The position numbers and the translations under genes were made by a program. 64,000 bases of DNA from Steroidobacter denitrificans (GTDB lineage Bacteria > Pseudomonadota > Gammaproteobacteria > Steroidobacterales > Steroidobacteraceae): the NCBI RefSeq assembly GCF_001579945.1, contig NZ_CP011971.1, forward strand, positions 2,912,030 through 2,976,029, in the 5' to 3' direction. Of the stretch, positions 20,009 through 28,854 are shown piece by piece (position 1 is the first letter of the stretch; every line of letters begins with the position of its first letter). Below the pieces are notes generated by a model that saw nothing but the letters and a program-made list of their open reading frames with translations, was not told where the DNA came from and ran no database searches.

Positions 20009-20179
20009 ATGCCCACCAAGTTTAGCTCGGGAAGGGTTAGGCAGATCTACCGGTTCATTGAAGCTCATCGAAAGCTGTATAGCATCGAAGCCATATACAG
20101 CCTACTCGAAGTAGCACTTGCCAAGCTGCGAGGCCAAGCAGGCCTCGATGTCCCGCAGGCTTTCCCGAAAGTGATCTGA
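20009..20179 (+). pseudogene. IS3-type orfB N-terminal relic
   Basis: A 56-codon frame begins MPTKFSSGRVRQIYRFIEAH and continues KLYSIEAIYSLLEVA. This resembles the first helix of IS3-family OrfB ('YRFIxxHxxxYSVxxMCRVLxVSxSGYY'), then departs. The catalytic DDE part is missing. Confidence 0.4.
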
Positions 20180-20253
20180 GCGAAGGCCATGGGCAGAAAC
20201 TGATCCAGGCAGCTGAAGGTGCGCACGTTGAAATCACCCCGGTACGTGGCAAT

Positions 20254-22563
20254 TCAGTACCGCCATAGGACCCCTACAGAAGGCACAAGTGGCAGCCAGC
20301 TGTCAACGTCGGATTCATAGTGCACGCTTCCGCTCTCGTTGACGTGGGACTTGTATTGCACGCAGCATGCATTGGCCTTGGACGTCGCATTCGTAACTTC
20401 CGCGAACACATCCAGGACACCGCGGCTCAAGGCGAACACCCGAGTCACCCGAAGATCCAGCGAGTTGTAGGAGCCAAAGTGGTCGCGATTGCGTACCCCG
20501 CTCGATACGCGGGGAACGCCTGAATCGAATTCGATGCGGAGCGGCGTCCTGGGCCAACCGCTGTGATAGCTGTTCGCGAGCGAGACGGTCCACGGCCCCT
20601 TCGACCATACGACACCCAACGTGAGTGCATGCCGCTGATCCCAGCTACGAGGAACGTCCCGGCCGTCGATCCGATCCTCTGCTCTCGACCAAGCGTAGCT
20701 CAGCCATCCGCTCCATGACCCGTGCGGCCGCAACCGCAGGAGAGCCTCGATACCATAGGCACGCGCACTGTCCGGATCGATCATGACCCGGTCGAACTCG
20801 GCTTCGGGAAATAGCACGACAGGATCGAACATGTTTTCGAACCGCGGGCTCAATCTGCGGTATCGCTTACGATAGGCTTCGATCCGCAGATCGAGCCCTG
20901 TTGCAAATGCGTGATCGAACCCGACGATAAAATGGTCCGCGGACTGCACAGGATTGAAGCGATCGATTCCATCCTCGACTTGCAGCTCATTGATGCCTTG
21001 CGGCTGATAGAAGCGTCCCCAGCCGACGCGCAAGTTCGAATGCCGCCCGAGTGCGTACAGTGCGCTCAGACGCGGGCTCCATTGCGCTCCATCTCCGGAA
21101 CCGTCGTACGTTTGCGTGTCGAATCGCAAACCGCCTTGGAAAGTCCAGCGATCGGTGATGTCTGTCCTCACATCCCAATACGCGACGGCCTCATAGCCAT
21201 CGGGCTCGGGGGACAAATCGCGCTGCACTTGCAGTGCCGGCGATCCGGGAAATGGCGTACCTGCCGCGAGGCTCACATCGCTTACGTAGCGGTACTGGCC
21301 CCAGAGCCTGCGCCCCTCGAGGCCGAAACGATGCTGTAGCAGGTCGGTATCCAGCAAGTTTTCCCAGCGAAGGCCGAGCACATGAAAGGTTCGCTCGTCG
21401 TTCAGCATTGCAGTCCGCGCCGCTTCGCTGATGCGGCCATAGCGGTCGTTCGACAGGTCCGTGTACGACAGGATCCCGCGTGAGCTTGCCGCTTCCGACC
21501 ACTCATGTTCCAGCGTCGCCCACGCGTATACGTTGCGATACTCGGCTGTAACTTTCTGCGTTTCGCGCGCTCGAAGCGCCTCTATCGTATCGATTGATAC
21601 GAGCACATTGAACGATGCTCTCGTGCGCTCGGTAAGCGAATAACCGAGGCGTCCGAAAGCGTCTTGGTAATTCGGTTCGCCGAACTCGGCTTCACTGAAC
21701 TTCGCGAGTTCGCCGAGATTGCTGCGTCGATACGACAGCAGTGCGCGCCCCCGATCTTCCGCAAAAGAAACGGACCCGAGCGCCGATGCATGAAATAAAT
21801 CGACGCCGAGTTCGAAGTATCGCGGTTGGCCAGGACGGATGCTGTGTGCCTCGATGACGGCGCTCATTCTGTCACCGTAGATGGCGGGGAAACCGCCCGA
21901 GTAGTACGCGACAGAATCGATCAGTCGCGAGTCGAGCAAACTCACCGGACTCAAAAAATTCTTTAAGTGAAAGGGCTCATACAGGCGCAGCCCGTCGAGA
22001 ATAATCGCAACCTCACCAGGTTCGCCGCCGCGTACTGGACCGATGCCCGAAAAGCCGTTTGTCGCGCTTCCCGGAAGCCGCTGTACCGCTCTCAACGTCT
22101 CTCCTGCCAATTGCGGGAGATCTTTGATCTGATCCTGCGTCAGAAATGTCGCCGTCGTAGCGAGGTCATTGCTCAGGGTGTAGCGGCTCGTCTGTACAAC
22201 GAGTTCCTCAATGGGATATGCGTCCGCTGACGGCGGTCGCGGACCAGCCGTCTTTGCCGCGCGCGCTATCGAATAGATTTTGGGTGCCGCCTCCAGCAGC
22301 ATAAGGCCGTGCGGCGCCAGAATCTCACGTGCGAGTTCGACACCGCCACGTGCGACTGGCTCTACCGTGATACGCAGCCCCGCAGGGACCGTGTGCGTAC
22401 TGTAGATGAATACAAAACCGGCGCCCCGCAACTCGTCGAGCACATCGCTTACGCGACGATTCGCATAAGGTGATGCGTACACCGTACTCGTGCAACTGGC
22501 TATGCACGCAACGAGCGCACGCAGCACATGTCGCAACGTCATTCGATTGGAACGATTCAACAT
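20254..22563 (-). CDS. TonB-dependent receptor with N-terminal STN domain
   Basis: A roughly 769-residue outer-membrane receptor: signal peptide (ALVACIASCTSTVYA), an STN signalling domain (about residues 35-95, RVSDVLDELRGAGFVFIYST), a plug (IKDLPQLAGETLRAVQRLPG) and a 22-strand-type barrel ending in VGVLWRY. STN receptors pass a surface signal to a FecR-like anti-sigma factor, and such a pair lies upstream in the same transcription direction. I chose ATG 22563, 8 bp after the eamA stop; ATG 22542 is possible. The ligand is unknown. Confidence 0.85.
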   Translation of the reverse strand: MLNRSNRMTLRHVLRALVACIASCTSTVYASPYANRRVSDVLDELRGAGFVFIYSTHTVPAGLRITVEPVARGGVELAREILAPHGLMLLEAAPKIYSIARAAKTAGPRPPSADAYPIEELVVQTSRYTLSNDLATTATFLTQDQIKDLPQLAGETLRAVQRLPGSATNGFSGIGPVRGGEPGEVAIILDGLRLYEPFHLKNFLSPVSLLDSRLIDSVAYYSGGFPAIYGDRMSAVIEAHSIRPGQPRYFELGVDLFHASALGSVSFAEDRGRALLSYRRSNLGELAKFSEAEFGEPNYQDAFGRLGYSLTERTRASFNVLVSIDTIEALRARETQKVTAEYRNVYAWATLEHEWSEAASSRGILSYTDLSNDRYGRISEAARTAMLNDERTFHVLGLRWENLLDTDLLQHRFGLEGRRLWGQYRYVSDVSLAAGTPFPGSPALQVQRDLSPEPDGYEAVAYWDVRTDITDRWTFQGGLRFDTQTYDGSGDGAQWSPRLSALYALGRHSNLRVGWGRFYQPQGINELQVEDGIDRFNPVQSADHFIVGFDHAFATGLDLRIEAYRKRYRRLSPRFENMFDPVVLFPEAEFDRVMIDPDSARAYGIEALLRLRPHGSWSGWLSYAWSRAEDRIDGRDVPRSWDQRHALTLGVVWSKGPWTVSLANSYHSGWPRTPLRIEFDSGVPRVSSGVRNRDHFGSYNSLDLRVTRVFALSRGVLDVFAEVTNATSKANACCVQYKSHVNESGSVHYESDVDSWLPLVPSVGVLWRY

Positions 22564-22573
22564 CGGCGCTACG

Positions 22574-22996
22574 TCAGCCGCGCGCGACGACGACCAAGCC
22601 CAGGACCATGAGCGAACCACCTACGAGCTTCGCCGCGGTAATGGGCTCTTTCAGAATGAGAAACGCAAGAACGACTGCGACGACCACACTTCCCTTGTCG
22701 ATCAGAGCTACCGTTGCCACCTCGCCGGCGTGGATCGCCTTGTAATAGAAGATCCAGGAGATCGCGGCGAGCGCTCCCGACAGGGCGAGCCAGCCGAGGT
22801 TAACCGCTGTCAGCGATTGTAGCTCCGAGCGCGGCACGATCACTGCTGCAGTTGCAAGCACGATCAGGAAAACAACACTGGTACGCACCGCTAGACCGAG
22901 TTCCGCCGAGATTCCCGTGAGTCCCAGCTTCGCGACGACTCCCGTCGCACCTGCGAACACCATCGAGACGATCGCGTACCAGATCCAACGATCCAT
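22574..22996 (-). CDS. EamA/DMT-type small membrane protein
   Basis: A 140-residue protein with four to five helices forming one EamA repeat (WIWYAIVSMVFAGATGVVAK, then LALSGALAAISWIFYYKAIH, then DKGSVVVAVVLAFLILKEPI). Single-repeat EamA proteins pair up, as in ArnE/ArnF flippases, though substrates vary. It lies behind the PAP2 gene, whose frame runs through its first 197 bp. An undecaprenyl-lipid or sugar role is inference from context. Confidence 0.8.
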   Translation of the reverse strand: MDRWIWYAIVSMVFAGATGVVAKLGLTGISAELGLAVRTSVVFLIVLATAAVIVPRSELQSLTAVNLGWLALSGALAAISWIFYYKAIHAGEVATVALIDKGSVVVAVVLAFLILKEPITAAKLVGGSLMVLGLVVVARG

Positions 22997-23711
22997 CGAC
23001 TGCTCCCGGAGGATTCGATTCGTAGAGCCGCATTGAAAAGCAAAATACGTACACCGATGCGGCGACCACCCATACGATGAACGCGCTCCACATGTCGTGC
23101 GATAAGAAGTGCGCCCCGCGCGCCTGTTGTGCAAAGCCGAAGGTAACGCCACAGGCTATACTAACCCATAACCCTGCACGCGCGAATGCGTATCCGCGCT
23201 CGCGAAACACGAAGTATAACGTTACGAGCGCATAGCCCGAGCTTGCGTGCGCAGCAGGAAAGCAGTGGCCGGCGCGTAACGCATCAGGACGATCCGCAAA
23301 CAAGGGAACGAGCGGAAAACGTCCGCCGAACGGCACGAGATCCCAAGGACAGTCTACGTTCGTGACGGACTTCAACAAGCCGACGACACCGATACCGAGC
23401 ACGGTCGCGATCACGAAGTAGGCCGCGGGCCGCCGCAGTGCGCGCCACCGCGAGTGGACCGACGCTGCTATCCAAATCGCGAGCCCGGCCGCCACGATGA
23501 CTCGTATCGCCCAGCGACCACCCGTGTGCAGGAACGCTTCGATCCACCAGTTGTGAGCGCCGAGCCAGCGCTCGTGCGTCGCATCGAAGAAAAATCTCCG
23601 TGCAATCGCAATATCCGCGTCCGTCAGCGCGAACAACACGGCCAAAGGGATGAATACCAGCAATGGCCAGCGCACCTCGCGCCACCATGCCTGCCGAAGG
23701 GAGTAGGTCAT
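22800..23711 (-). CDS. PAP2-family membrane phosphatase
   Basis: Residues 1-235 form a membrane PAP2 enzyme: helices, then KSVTNVDCPWDLVPFGG, CFPAAHASSGYA and ARGAHFLSHDMW, the three phosphatase motifs (with His for catalysis) in the 'CPWD' subfamily. Relatives dephosphorylate lipid pyrophosphates or lipid A and are often found beside phosphoethanolamine transferases. From about residue 238 the frame reads through the start of eamA with unprotein-like sequence, so the true C-terminus may have been lost by a frameshift. The start overlaps the barrel gene's stop by 1 bp. Confidence 0.82.
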   Translation of the reverse strand: MTYSLRQAWWREVRWPLLVFIPLAVLFALTDADIAIARRFFFDATHERWLGAHNWWIEAFLHTGGRWAIRVIVAAGLAIWIAASVHSRWRALRRPAAYFVIATVLGIGVVGLLKSVTNVDCPWDLVPFGGRFPLVPLFADRPDALRAGHCFPAAHASSGYALVTLYFVFRERGYAFARAGLWVSIACGVTFGFAQQARGAHFLSHDMWSAFIVWVVAASVYVFCFSMRLYESNPPGAVDGSLDLVRDRLDGVRRCDGSRREAGTHGNLGGTRSSGAYQCCFPDRACNCSSDRAALGATIADSG

Positions 23712-25168
23712 TAGAACGATTTTTTTGTTTCAATCGTGAGTTGCATTGCGTCGATATCGTCGGTTCGATCGAGAGGAATTGCAATGTCGATATGCAGAAT
23801 GTTACCGAGGCCGGAGCGCGCGCTCCCAAGGCGCAGACCGACACCGACATCGGTTAGCCAACCCTTCGGTACGGCAGCGAATCGATCGCGTCCCCACATA
23901 CGACCTGCATCGGCGAAAACGGCCGCGCCGACATTGACCAGCTTCAGCGGCTGCCAATTGGTGTAGAACCGTTGCTCCAAGGCCAATACAGCGCTTGACG
24001 TACCGGCCTGATAGCGCAACGGATAACCTCTTAATCCATTGTCACCCCCCAGGAGAAGTTGTGTATCCTCATCGAGATACGATGCCCATGTCGCGGCGAG
24101 TCTCGCAAAAAACACACGATGCTTCGACTGCCGCTTGTAGTACTGCCCATCCGCTTCGAGCTGTGCGTTGCGCAGATCGCCTGCCTCGACTCGCGACTTC
24201 AACTCGAAGCTTCCGATCAGGTACTGCTCATTGCCAAGGTCGAATCCTGCTTCGCCATCCGTCCTGAGCATGAATGCGTTACTCGTCGAGCCCAGCGCCG
24301 AGGAAGCCCATCCGGCAGTCATCGTGAGAGAGCGCCCGAGGTGCACGTCCTCGGTTCGCCCAATCTGATTGAGATTCCTGGTCGTGATATATGCGTCTTC
24401 GATCCACTGCACGCCGACGTACGGATAGACATAGTTACGATCACTGGGAATGAGGGCTGTCGGATCACTCGGATCGGTGCTGAAACTGCGTTTGTCGTAG
24501 CGTAAGCCGAATAGGTAGCGGATCGCCCGTCCATCTACGAGCCCGCGCGAGATGCCGCCGTCGAATCCTATCGCGCGAACGCGCGCGCCGAAGCGCTCGG
24601 TCTCCTTGCCCAGCGAATAGCGAGGCAGCGTTGCGTCGGTATCGATCGCGTTGAGTTCTGCGCACCAGCGACTGTCGAGAGAGTAGAAGGGTCGCCCGAA
24701 CGAAAGCTGATCGTCCGAGCCGTCGCTAAGCGTTGAGTGCGCCGCCGACAACCGCCACCAACTGCCGAGCACATGCGGGTCCACGTACCCTAACCGCCAG
24801 GCGCTGCGGTCGACATTCTGGGATCGACCCACCGAAATGGTCTTGCCAAGACCCAGAAAATTCGTATCCTCGAATGCGAATTTTGTGCTGTTCTCCCCGC
24901 CCTTACGCCCGAAGGAAATACCGGGACTCATCGTCCATACGTCGCGCACACGCACTAACACATCAACCGTATTGTCGTCATTATAGTGCAGCGTGCGGAT
25001 CGACGCTTCGCCAAGATATCGCTGTTCACGCAAAAGACGTTCGGTCTCATCGAGCACGCGCCGACTAAAGAGATCGCCTTCCTTGAACAAGAGATGCTGG
25101 CGGATCGTCGTTACGTGCGTGTCGACATGCAGTGCGTTCACAACCCTATACGGCGCAGCAAGCGACAA
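23711..25168 (-). CDS. Omp85-type beta-barrel protein, 5' end lost to IS1380
   Basis: A single POTRA-like domain (VNALHVDTHVTTIRQHLLFK, then SRRVLDETERLLREQRYLG) followed by a 16-strand-type barrel (FEDTNFLGLGKTISVGRSQN; LLLGGDNGLRGYPLRYQAGT). The same frame stays open upstream to 25285 with related sequence (FERRGARIGRVQVVV), but the only start left is TTG 25168 and the signal peptide is missing. An IS1380-type transposase lies immediately beyond. I read it as a broken gene whose first codons were displaced. Confidence 0.75.
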   Translation of the reverse strand: MSLAAPYRVVNALHVDTHVTTIRQHLLFKEGDLFSRRVLDETERLLREQRYLGEASIRTLHYNDDNTVDVLVRVRDVWTMSPGISFGRKGGENSTKFAFEDTNFLGLGKTISVGRSQNVDRSAWRLGYVDPHVLGSWWRLSAAHSTLSDGSDDQLSFGRPFYSLDSRWCAELNAIDTDATLPRYSLGKETERFGARVRAIGFDGGISRGLVDGRAIRYLFGLRYDKRSFSTDPSDPTALIPSDRNYVYPYVGVQWIEDAYITTRNLNQIGRTEDVHLGRSLTMTAGWASSALGSTSNAFMLRTDGEAGFDLGNEQYLIGSFELKSRVEAGDLRNAQLEADGQYYKRQSKHRVFFARLAATWASYLDEDTQLLLGGDNGLRGYPLRYQAGTSSAVLALEQRFYTNWQPLKLVNVGAAVFADAGRMWGRDRFAAVPKGWLTDVGVGLRLGSARSGLGNILHIDIAIPLDRTDDIDAMQLTIETKKSF

Positions 25169-25279
25169 GGTCTGCTCGAAAACATCGTCTACAACGACCT
25201 GAACCCTGCCGATTCGCGCGCCACGGCGCTCGAATTCCCGATCCGACGGGAGATCGATGAACGCTCGACCACTAGCCCG

Positions 25280-26842
25280 GATATCTCACCGCTAGGGGGT
25301 GCATCGAGGCTGTGATTGGGTAAAACTTGTTTTACGACGACGAGTTAAGACCCAACCACAGGAGTCCCCGATGCCGACACAGTGTAACGCTGAACAACTG
25401 CAATTTTCATGTGTAGAACGCCGCCGGGTGGTGGCGGCATTTGACGGCGGCACGGTCAGCTCGGATGCCGGCGCATTGCTGCTGGGCAAGTGCGATGAAG
25501 CGATCGGATTGATCGATCGGCTGGCGGGGTGTTTTGTCGATTCGCGCGATCCGAACCTAATCGAGCATACGGTGAGGACGCTGATCGGGCAGCGCGTGTT
25601 CGCGATGGCGCTAGGGTATGAGGACCTGAACGACCATGACAGTCTGCGCCATGACCCAGTGTTCGGCGCCTTGTTGGGCAAGCTTGAGCCGAAGCGTCGC
25701 GGCGATTGTGCGGCGCTGGCGGGCAAGAGCACGCTGAACCGTCTGGAGTTGCACGCAGCGCAAGGCATCAGCCGCTATCACAAGATCCGCCCCGATACAC
25801 AGGCCATCGAGGGGCTGTGGGTGGATCTGTATCTGGATGCCCACCACGAGGCGCCCAGCGAGATTGTCCTGGACCTGGATGCCACCGATGATCCGCTGCA
25901 CGGTCATCAGGAAGGCCGATTCTTCCATGGCTATTACGACGGCTATTGTTATCTGCCGCTGTACATCTTTGCGGGCGAGCATCTGCTGTGTGCGAAGCTG
26001 CGTCGCTCGAACATCGATGGGGCCGCCGGGGCGCGCGAGGAAGTCGAGCGCATCGTGGCGCAGATCCGCCAGCGCTGGGGCGCGGTGAAGATTATTCTGC
26101 GCGCCGACTCGGGCTTTTGCCGCGAGGAGCTGATGAGCTGGTGCGAGCAAAACGCGGTGGATTATGTGTTTGGGCTCGCCAGGAACGCCCGCCTGGTGCG
26201 CTCGATCGGCGCCGAGTTGCAGGCCGCGGCGGCCGAATCACGCGAGACGCAGCAGTCTGCGCGGCGCTTCAAGGAACTGGTGTATCGAACGCGCAAGAGC
26301 TGGTGTCGTGCGCGACGCGTGGTGGCCAAAGCGGAACAAACCGGGGATAAAGCCAACCCGCGCTTCATCGTGACCAGTGTGTCGATGCGGCAGTGGCCAA
26401 CGCGCGCGCTGTATGAAGAGTTTTACTGCGCCCGTGGGGAATGTGAGAACCGCATCAAGGAAGCGCAGCTGGATCTGTTCGCCGATCGACTCTCAACCGC
26501 CACGTTCCGGGCCAATCAGTTGCGCCTCTGGCTGTCCTCGGCTGCCTACGTGTTGATGCACGCGCTACGTCGTATCGGACTGGCTGGCACTGCGCTCGCA
26601 CGTGCCTGTGCGAACACCATTCGACTGCGATTACTGAAAATCGGCGCTGTCGTCACCGTGAGCGTGCGGCGCGTGAAACTTGCCATGAGTGAGGCCTGTG
26701 CAACCCAGCGCGAGTTCATCGCAGCCTTCCACGCCTTGAGCGCTGCGGCGCGATAAACCGCACCCCCACGAACCAGACTGCCTCAACGTTGCACCATCGC
26801 CTCGATTACCGCTCGCTCGCAGCGGCGGTATTCTATATCCAA
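25280..26842 (+). mobile_element. IS1380-family insertion, ends approximate
   Basis: The transposase with its short flanks. A weak inverted pair (GGATAT...ACCGC at about 25280 and its complement near 26840) may mark the ends, but I see no clear 4-bp target duplication, so the boundaries are estimates. The left end coincides with the loss of the Omp85-type gene's start. Confidence 0.45.
25371..26756 (+). CDS. IS1380-family transposase
   Basis: A 461-residue DDE transposase with the IS1380 signatures VAAFDGGTVSSDAGALLL, LDLDATDDPLHGHQEG and FFHGYYDGYCYLPLYIF, and the late CENRIKEAQLDLFADRLS. ATG 25371 has caggag upstream. It appears intact and is on the strand opposite to the genes it interrupts. 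It sits between fecR and the Omp85-type gene. Confidence 0.92.
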   Translation: MPTQCNAEQLQFSCVERRRVVAAFDGGTVSSDAGALLLGKCDEAIGLIDRLAGCFVDSRDPNLIEHTVRTLIGQRVFAMALGYEDLNDHDSLRHDPVFGALLGKLEPKRRGDCAALAGKSTLNRLELHAAQGISRYHKIRPDTQAIEGLWVDLYLDAHHEAPSEIVLDLDATDDPLHGHQEGRFFHGYYDGYCYLPLYIFAGEHLLCAKLRRSNIDGAAGAREEVERIVAQIRQRWGAVKIILRADSGFCREELMSWCEQNAVDYVFGLARNARLVRSIGAELQAAAAESRETQQSARRFKELVYRTRKSWCRARRVVAKAEQTGDKANPRFIVTSVSMRQWPTRALYEEFYCARGECENRIKEAQLDLFADRLSTATFRANQLRLWLSSAAYVLMHALRRIGLAGTALARACANTIRLRLLKIGAVVTVSVRRVKLAMSEACATQREFIAAFHALSAAAR

Positions 26843-26922
26843 AAATCCACCTCCTCATCGGCGCGCCGCGCCGCGCTCGTGCCTGCGCGATCGCGATAAC
26901 TCTGACATGTGTTTATATACAG

Positions 26923-27075
26923 TTATGTCGGTCGGTGTGAGAAATGCGGGCTAGGCGGAGCGAGCATTGCAAAGCTGTCAGCTCGTGAGTCGATCTTGGC
27001 TTCTTCTGCAGCGCCCGCCAGCGAGGCGATCGAAAGCAAGGCGCAATGCGCGACAGAGCGAACTAAGAACCTCAT
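26923..27075 (-). CDS. Short exported peptide or displaced signal peptide
   Basis: A 50-codon frame starting 51 bp after fecR: MRFLVRSVAHCALLSIASLA then GAAEEAKIDSRAD. This is a convincing signal peptide with an AxA-like cut site, followed by about 27 residues and a stop. Its place just before the IS1380 insertion suggests it is the original front end of the Omp85-type gene, cut off by the insertion. A free small secreted peptide is possible. Confidence 0.4.
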   Translation of the reverse strand: MRFLVRSVAHCALLSIASLAGAAEEAKIDSRADSFAMLAPPSPHFSHRPT

Positions 27076-27125
27076 GGAACTCTCCACACAACACCGCGCC
27101 GTTCGCGCGGCGTTGGAGCCGGCGC

Positions 27126-28148
27126 TCAGGGAGTAAGACGCGTGTCGGCTGCCGAATCAATCGGCGAGGCGAAGCCGACCTCGATCACGTCGGCTTTTGT
27201 CTCAACACGCCGCAGCGGCGTCGTCGCGAGAACCGCAGAGAGGGCGATCTCCGGCGCAAGCCCATCGACGGAACCACGAAGAATTACGCTTGTGGCCGTT
27301 GCTTGTACGCGCGGTGATTCGTACACGAGAGACCGGCCGGTTTCCCGCGCCGCCCATTCTAGAAATGCAGCCAGCGATACGCTGTCGAGCGAAAACGGCG
27401 GCGCGACCTCGCTCGCCCATCGCCAAGCCTCGTCACTCGGTGGAATCAGTTCCCTTTGCACTGATCCTTGCGTAGAGATATCCAGCCGCTCCCCCGCCGT
27501 TGCGACGACACTGGCGATCTCGCCTTCGACAATCACACGGCCTTCACGGACGCTGACTTCGATTCCATCGACCCGCATACGCACTTGATACTGCGTTCCA
27601 AGATGCCGAATGATCCCTGCGTGCGTAGCCACGATAAAGTCCTTCGCGGGCTCGCCCGGCTTCGCATCGACATAGACGGCGCCTGCATTCAACGCGAAAC
27701 GATCACGCGCGGCGATGCTGAACGACGTGTTGCGATCAATACGGACAGAAAGACCGTTATCGAACTGCAGCGCCGCACGCCCGTCACTGCGCACGATGTC
27801 GCCAATCCCGATGCGCTGCCCTTCGCCGATGCGCAACCAGCCTTCGCCGTTCGACGCCCGGAACATTCCGCCTTCGACGCGCTGTATGGTTGCCACCGGC
27901 CGGCCTCGCTCCTCCGTCACCTTGAAACTGATCGTGGCGCCCAATATAACGGCGCAGACCGATGCTGCTGCCGCCCACATGAAAGTACGCCGTCGCTGGC
28001 GCGTCTTCACGACGGCCTGCCATTCCGCATGCACGGCCGCTTGAACTTCTCGCACCATGCCCTCCGGAGGCTCGGCGCGCATTCCGGTCTCGCGAAGAAT
28101 CGCGGCGATCTCCGCGTCGTCCGAATTCAAATCGTCACGATTGCTCAT
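27126..28148 (-). CDS. FecR-like anti-sigma/sensor protein with C-terminal STN-like domain
   Basis: A 340-residue inner-membrane protein: a cytoplasmic N-terminus, one helix (FMWAAAASVCAVILGATI, about residues 56-73), a FecR periplasmic domain (GDIVRSDGRAALQFDNGLSV, then HAGIIRHLGTQYQVRM) and a C-terminal stretch (SLAAFLEWAARETGRSLVYE) that resembles an STN/secretin-N fold. It lies 3 bp after the sigma factor gene and should relay a signal from the STN receptor encoded farther down. Confidence 0.85.
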   Translation of the reverse strand: MSNRDDLNSDDAEIAAILRETGMRAEPPEGMVREVQAAVHAEWQAVVKTRQRRRTFMWAAAASVCAVILGATISFKVTEERGRPVATIQRVEGGMFRASNGEGWLRIGEGQRIGIGDIVRSDGRAALQFDNGLSVRIDRNTSFSIAARDRFALNAGAVYVDAKPGEPAKDFIVATHAGIIRHLGTQYQVRMRVDGIEVSVREGRVIVEGEIASVVATAGERLDISTQGSVQRELIPPSDEAWRWASEVAPPFSLDSVSLAAFLEWAARETGRSLVYESPRVQATATSVILRGSVDGLAPEIALSAVLATTPLRRVETKADVIEVGFASPIDSAADTRLTP

Positions 28149-28151
28149 AAA

Positions 28152-28796
28152 TCAATGTCCACGCATACCGGAGAGTACGTCGTTCGCCGCCATCCCGAAG
28201 ACGGTTTCCAGTACCGACCTAAACGCTACACGCGCTCGCGCCAACATCGACTGAACGGCAATCTGACCGACGCCCAAAAGCGCTGCGATCTCCTCTACAC
28301 TTCGGCCTTCGATATACTTCCACTCCAGCACGTCGCCGTAACGATTCGGCAATTTGTCAAGCACTGACTGCACAATTCGTCGCGTTTCATCGGCGCTATA
28401 GCCGTGCAATGGCTCATCATCGCAAGGCGCAGCAATCGCTTCGAGCACTCGTTGCATTTCATCGCTGTCTTCCACCAGCGCGAGGCGGCTCAGGTGGCGA
28501 CGGTGCGTGCGCACATGGTCAATGATCTGTCGGCGGCAGATCTGGCATAACCAGCTGAATACGGCAGCTTCGCCACGATAGTTTTCAAGGTTGCGCATTG
28601 CCTTGATCAACGTCGCCTGTACCACTTCTTTGGCCGCATCCGAATCGCCGCCCAGGCGAGGCGCGGCAAAACGATAAAGTCTCGGGAAGTATGTCTCGAA
28701 GAAGCGCCGGAAGGCGATCTCGTCGCCTTTCAGCATCAGGGCGATTAGCTCGGCGTCTGCTTCGGTAATCTTCTTCACTGGTGGGTCCTGCTCCAT
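28152..28796 (-). CDS. ECF-type RNA polymerase sigma factor
   Basis: A 214-residue sigma-70 family protein. Region 2 is FFETYFPRLYRFAAPRLGGD through VFSWLCQICRRQIIDHVRTH; region 4 is VLDKLPNRYGDVLEWKYIEG, then SVEEIAALLGVGQIAVQSML. ATG 28796 (EQDPPVKKITEADAEL) fits family starts better than the ATG at 28832. With fecR (3 bp downstream) and an STN-type TonB receptor it forms a cell-surface signalling set; the eptA-like gene ends 59 bp upstream. Confidence 0.9.
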   Translation of the reverse strand: MEQDPPVKKITEADAELIALMLKGDEIAFRRFFETYFPRLYRFAAPRLGGDSDAAKEVVQATLIKAMRNLENYRGEAAVFSWLCQICRRQIIDHVRTHRRHLSRLALVEDSDEMQRVLEAIAAPCDDEPLHGYSADETRRIVQSVLDKLPNRYGDVLEWKYIEGRSVEEIAALLGVGQIAVQSMLARARVAFRSVLETVFGMAANDVLSGMRGH

Positions 28797-28854
28797 TGTT
28801 AGACGATTGCAGTCGCCTGCATCAATCGCCAACTTCCCGGTTCACCAGGCTCAC

